Shown here one piece after another: positions 15,090 to 16,949 of a stretch of 16,949 bases of DNA; the first letter of the stretch is position 1; each line of letters starts with the position of its first letter. The translations under genes and the position numbers were made by a program. A model generated the notes under the pieces. The model worked only from the letters and a program-made list of their open reading frames with translations, was not told the DNA's origin and searched no databases. The DNA comes from JBDNDK01 sp046719185 (lineage in GTDB: Bacteria > Armatimonadota > UBA5829). The stretch is from NCBI GenBank assembly GCA_046719185.1, contig JBDNDK010000035.1:1-16949 (forward strand), read 5' to 3'.

Positions 15090-16073
15090 TTATTTTCTGT
15101 GGTTTTTTTCTAACCAATCCAACATATTTTGCATATCCTTTGGAATTGGAGCTGAAAAACTCATTCTTTCATTTGTGTATGGATGATTAAATGACAATGA
15201 AAATGCATGCAAAGCCTGACCATTTAGATTTTCAAGCAAGATAGAAAAGTCTCTTTGATCTTTTTTGCTGTAATCATTAGGGATAGGTTTTTTCAATCCA
15301 CCATAGGTAGCATCTCCAACTACTGGGTGCCCAATAAAAGAGCAGTGAACTCTTATCTGATGGGTTCTGCCTGTGTCTAATTTTGCTTCAAGCAATGAGA
15401 AATGGTCATATTTAGTTAGTAAAGTGAGATAGGTTTTTGCTTCTTTTGCTTTATGCTTTTCTATATCTTCTATTACAGCCATTTTTTGTCTGTTTACTGG
15501 GTGCCTGCCAATAGGAGCATCAACAACTGCATTTTTGAACTTCACAGCTCCCCATACTAATGCTTTGTATAGTCTTTCAACTTCTCTTTTTTGTATTTGT
15601 TCTTGCAAACTTTGATGGGATTTATCAGTTTTTGCAACAACTATCAATCCAGAGGTGTCTTTATCCAATCTGTGCACAATTCCCGGTCTTTCAACTCCTC
15701 CAACAGAGCTTAGGCTGTCAGAATGAGCAAGCACAGCATTCACAAGGGTTTGATCTGGGCTTCCCGGTGCTGGGTGAACTGTCATACCTTTGGATTTATT
15801 TATCACCATTATATAATCATCTTCAAATACAACATCAATGGGTATATCCTGAGGAGCTATATCAGATGGCTGAGGTGGTGGAATAGTTACTTTTATTACA
15901 TCAGATAATTGAATTTTATATCCGCATTTTTGTATCTTATTATTCACTAAAACATTGCCACTGTCTATGAGTTTTTGAACAGCAGATCTTGATAGGTTAT
16001 CAATTTTTGAGGAAAGATACACATCCAATCTATGGCTATTGTCATCATCAACAATAAATTCAAGAATGTTCAT
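15090..16073 (-). CDS. rluD: RluD-type large-subunit rRNA pseudouridine synthase
   Basis: A 327-residue RluA-family enzyme that isomerises specific uridines in 23S rRNA to pseudouridine. An S4 RNA-binding domain covers about 14-60 (RLDVYLSSKI, GNVLVNNK). The catalytic motif GIVHRLDKDTSGLIVVAKT runs 131-149, with D137 of HRLD as the expected nucleophile. DTGRTHQIRVHCSFIGHPVV and GDATYGG are the conserved C-terminal motifs. Length matches the family. AGGA lies about 10 bases before the ATG. It is convergent with the arrestin gene, with two bases between the stops, so each terminator must lie inside the other gene. Upstream lies a structured RNA with its own terminator, ending about 24 bp before the start, so rluD may be read by partial read-through. 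RluD is preferred over RluA/RluC for S4 domain and length, but paralogues cannot be excluded. Confidence 0.92.
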   Translation of the reverse strand: MNILEFIVDDDNSHRLDVYLSSKIDNLSRSAVQKLIDSGNVLVNNKIQKCGYKIQLSDVIKVTIPPPQPSDIAPQDIPIDVVFEDDYIMVINKSKGMTVHPAPGSPDQTLVNAVLAHSDSLSSVGGVERPGIVHRLDKDTSGLIVVAKTDKSHQSLQEQIQKREVERLYKALVWGAVKFKNAVVDAPIGRHPVNRQKMAVIEDIEKHKAKEAKTYLTLLTKYDHFSLLEAKLDTGRTHQIRVHCSFIGHPVVGDATYGGLKKPIPNDYSKKDQRDFSILLENLNGQALHAFSLSFNHPYTNERMSFSAPIPKDMQNMLDWLEKNHRK

Positions 16074-16096
16074 ACTGAAGTAGTCCTAAAGATGAT

Positions 16097-16127
16097 AAAA
16101 AAGCTTGTACAATAAAACGAGCCAAGC
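16097..16127 (-). terminator. Intrinsic terminator of the structured RNA, before rluD
   Basis: On the minus strand GCTTG (16127-16123) pairs with CAAGC (16107-16103) around a 15-nt loop and is followed at once by TTTTTT (16102-16097). The stem is short but the T run is good. It lies about 24 bp upstream of the rluD ATG, so it could end the small RNA or attenuate rluD. Confidence 0.6.
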
Positions 16128-16290
16128 ATAGAGAATCGAAGTTTCCCCGAACTTCTCTAGAAGCTTGACCCACATCCGAGCCTTCCTCAGGCTTTGGTAT
16201 GGGAGAAGGACCTCGCGATCCCTCATTGAGTGCTGAGCTTTGATCGTCCTTTTGACCATCAAGGAGCAGCCTTTTTATCCCAACCACACA
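16097..16290 (-). ncRNA. Structured RNA resembling IscB omegaRNA/HEARO, without IscB
   Basis: A GC-rich island in an AT-rich gap, read on the minus strand. Seen directly: a 5' hairpin with GCTG/CAGC outside TTGAT..ATCAA (16240-16271); a hairpin CCCATACC/GGATGTGGG capped by AGCCT/AGGCT (about 16169-16203); a hairpin GAAGTT/AACTTC (about 16136-16155); and a terminator GCTTG/CAAGC followed by TTTTTT. The 5' stretch ATAAAA can also pair with TTTTAT near the 3' end. From memory, a UGAGGGAUCGCGAGG segment and a 3' CGGGGAAAC..UCUCU segment resemble the scaffold of known IscB omegaRNAs, whose guide lies at the 5' end (here about 16272-16290). This was not aligned. No iscB is nearby, so it would be a stand-alone copy. 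Alternatives are a 6S-like RNA or an rluD leader. The 75-residue ORF across it is a shadow. Structured RNA is likelier than its family. Confidence 0.55.
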
Positions 16291-16493
16291 ACTGTATTCG
16301 GATACTTACTACTTACCCATTTAGCACAAAAATTCCTCTTTTTTGGCAAAAATAATGAAAATATTTTTAATGCAGAGGTTGTGTGAAATCAATTTAACCG
16401 TTGTCTATATTTCAAAACTTTTGATTTGTTGCTTTATTGAATAGAAGAATGTATCATTTTTCTAACTTATTATATGCTTAATAGAGTTTGGAG

Positions 16494-16688
16494 ATGTCTT
16501 TTAATTCTGTTGAATTCAAAAAGAATATAAAATCACTGGGTTTTAATGTTTCTGAGCTAAAAAATGGCTACCTCAACCTTGAAAATCTATTTGAGAATAT
16601 AACTATTGTTGTTAGTTTTGAGAATGGAAATTTTACTTTCACTTATAGGGTGTCATGTCTAAAAAGAATTGGTTATAGCCTAGCTTGA
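16494..16688 (+). CDS. Small hypothetical protein, doubtful
   Basis: A 64-residue frame (MSFNSVEFKKNIKSLGFN...) with no family I recognise. It has an even mix of charged and hydrophobic residues and an NITIVVSFENGNFTFTYRV segment that looks like two beta strands. The ATG is preceded by AGAG about seven bases upstream, and an in-frame TTG at 16488 is an alternative. Its base use resembles the surrounding AT-rich DNA. It may be the remnant of a longer gene or a chance frame. From 16295 to 16493 nothing else is clear apart from an 8-bp inverted pair, CACACAAC (16284-16291) and GTTGTGTG (about 16378-16385). Confidence 0.3.
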   Translation: MSFNSVEFKKNIKSLGFNVSELKNGYLNLENLFENITIVVSFENGNFTFTYRVSCLKRIGYSLA

Positions 16689-16786
16689 TTTTTCACTAGC
16701 CTAAATTAATAGCCATTTATGTAATCAAAAACGCTTGCAAAATGCCATTATCTGCTGAAAAAAATGAGCAAAAGTTGCCAGAATTC

Positions 16787-16888
16787 AGTGTCTAAACCTC
16801 ATTTTTTTTCTGAAAAAATTTATCCAAGATGGTTGACAAAAAAGAAATATGGGTTTATATTAAATTGTGTAAATGAGGTTTTAGCACT
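16787..16888. repeat. Inverted repeat pair enclosing a promoter
   Basis: The arm AGTGTCTAAACCTCATTT (16787-16804) is matched by AAATGAGGTTTTAGCACT (16871-16888) in inverted orientation, about 16 of 18 positions allowing a small shift. The 66 bp between are AT-rich and contain a near-consensus promoter. It may be another non-autonomous element or an operator pair. No target duplication is evident. The rest of 16689-16949 shows no gene. Confidence 0.5.
16833..16861 (+). promoter_or_regulatory. Near-consensus sigma70-type promoter reading rightward
   Basis: A perfect -35 TTGACA (16833-16838) is followed after exactly 17 bp by TATATT (16856-16861), five of six matches to TATAAT. The expected start is near 16868, inside the right arm of the inverted repeat, so the transcript would begin in that arm and leave the window to the right. 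No gene starts in the remaining 80 bp. Confidence 0.65.
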
Positions 16889-16949
16889 TTTAATCTTGAT
16901 TTTAGGTTCAAAATCAGTGTGAATCCATCAAAGGTGGAAGTGCATTTAT

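Noticed and set aside
16060..16287. A 75-codon minus-strand frame ahead of rluD
   Set aside because: It lies across the hairpin-rich RNA and its composition follows the stems; it overlaps rluD's start and has no ribosome site.
16097..16290. tmRNA, RNase P or SRP RNA as identity for the structured RNA
   Set aside because: The tmRNA tRNA-like ends, the RNase P GAGGAAAGUCCGGGC block and the SRP GGUCCGGAAGGAAGCA motif are all absent.

Overview
This is an AT-rich bacterial window. I cannot name the organism. A prepilin with a DUF1559-like tail, a DUF4159-like secreted protein with beta-propeller repeats, very long pseudopilin ectodomains and a type I-E-like CRISPR array together resemble uncultured Planctomycetota, Verrucomicrobiota or Armatimonadota-like lineages. 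That is only an impression. Nearly all genes use ATG, GTG or TTG starts, and Shine-Dalgarno sites range from good to absent.

Layout. 1-87: the end of a type I-E-like CRISPR array, two repeats and one spacer, read on the minus strand. 56-1051 (-): a DUF4268 / PD-(D/E)XK-like protein whose reading frame runs through the first repeat and stops inside the spacer. 1153-1241 (-): tRNA-Ser(UGA). 1516-15087 (+): a 13.5-kb cluster with four type IV prepilin-like genes, a 1507-residue secreted DUF4159-like/beta-propeller protein and an arrestin-fold protein. 15090-16073 (-): an RluD-type pseudouridine synthase, convergent with the arrestin gene. 16097-16290 (-): a GC-rich structured RNA with its own terminator, lying directly upstream of rluD and resembling IscB-associated omegaRNA (HEARO). 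16494-16949: a doubtful small ORF and a strong sigma70-type promoter inside an inverted repeat.

How the genes fit together. The plus-strand cluster has the same order as the Pseudomonas minor-pilin operon fimU-pilV-pilW-pilX-pilY1: a short prepilin, a PilV/GspI-like, a PilW/GspJ-like and a PilX/GspK-like protein lacking the +5 glutamate, then a very large secreted beta-propeller protein with an EF-hand-like calcium loop. I read it as a remote version of a pilus-tip or pseudopilus-tip complex. Prepilin peptidase, assembly ATPase and secretin would have to lie elsewhere. The arrestin-fold gene follows 25 bp behind, probably co-transcribed, with no obvious role.

The gaps are rich in palindromic elements: a 141-bp MITE-like repeat (2337-2477), a C-run/G-run inverted repeat (9315-9489), a near-perfect small palindrome (9519-9542) and an inverted repeat at the right edge (16787-16888).
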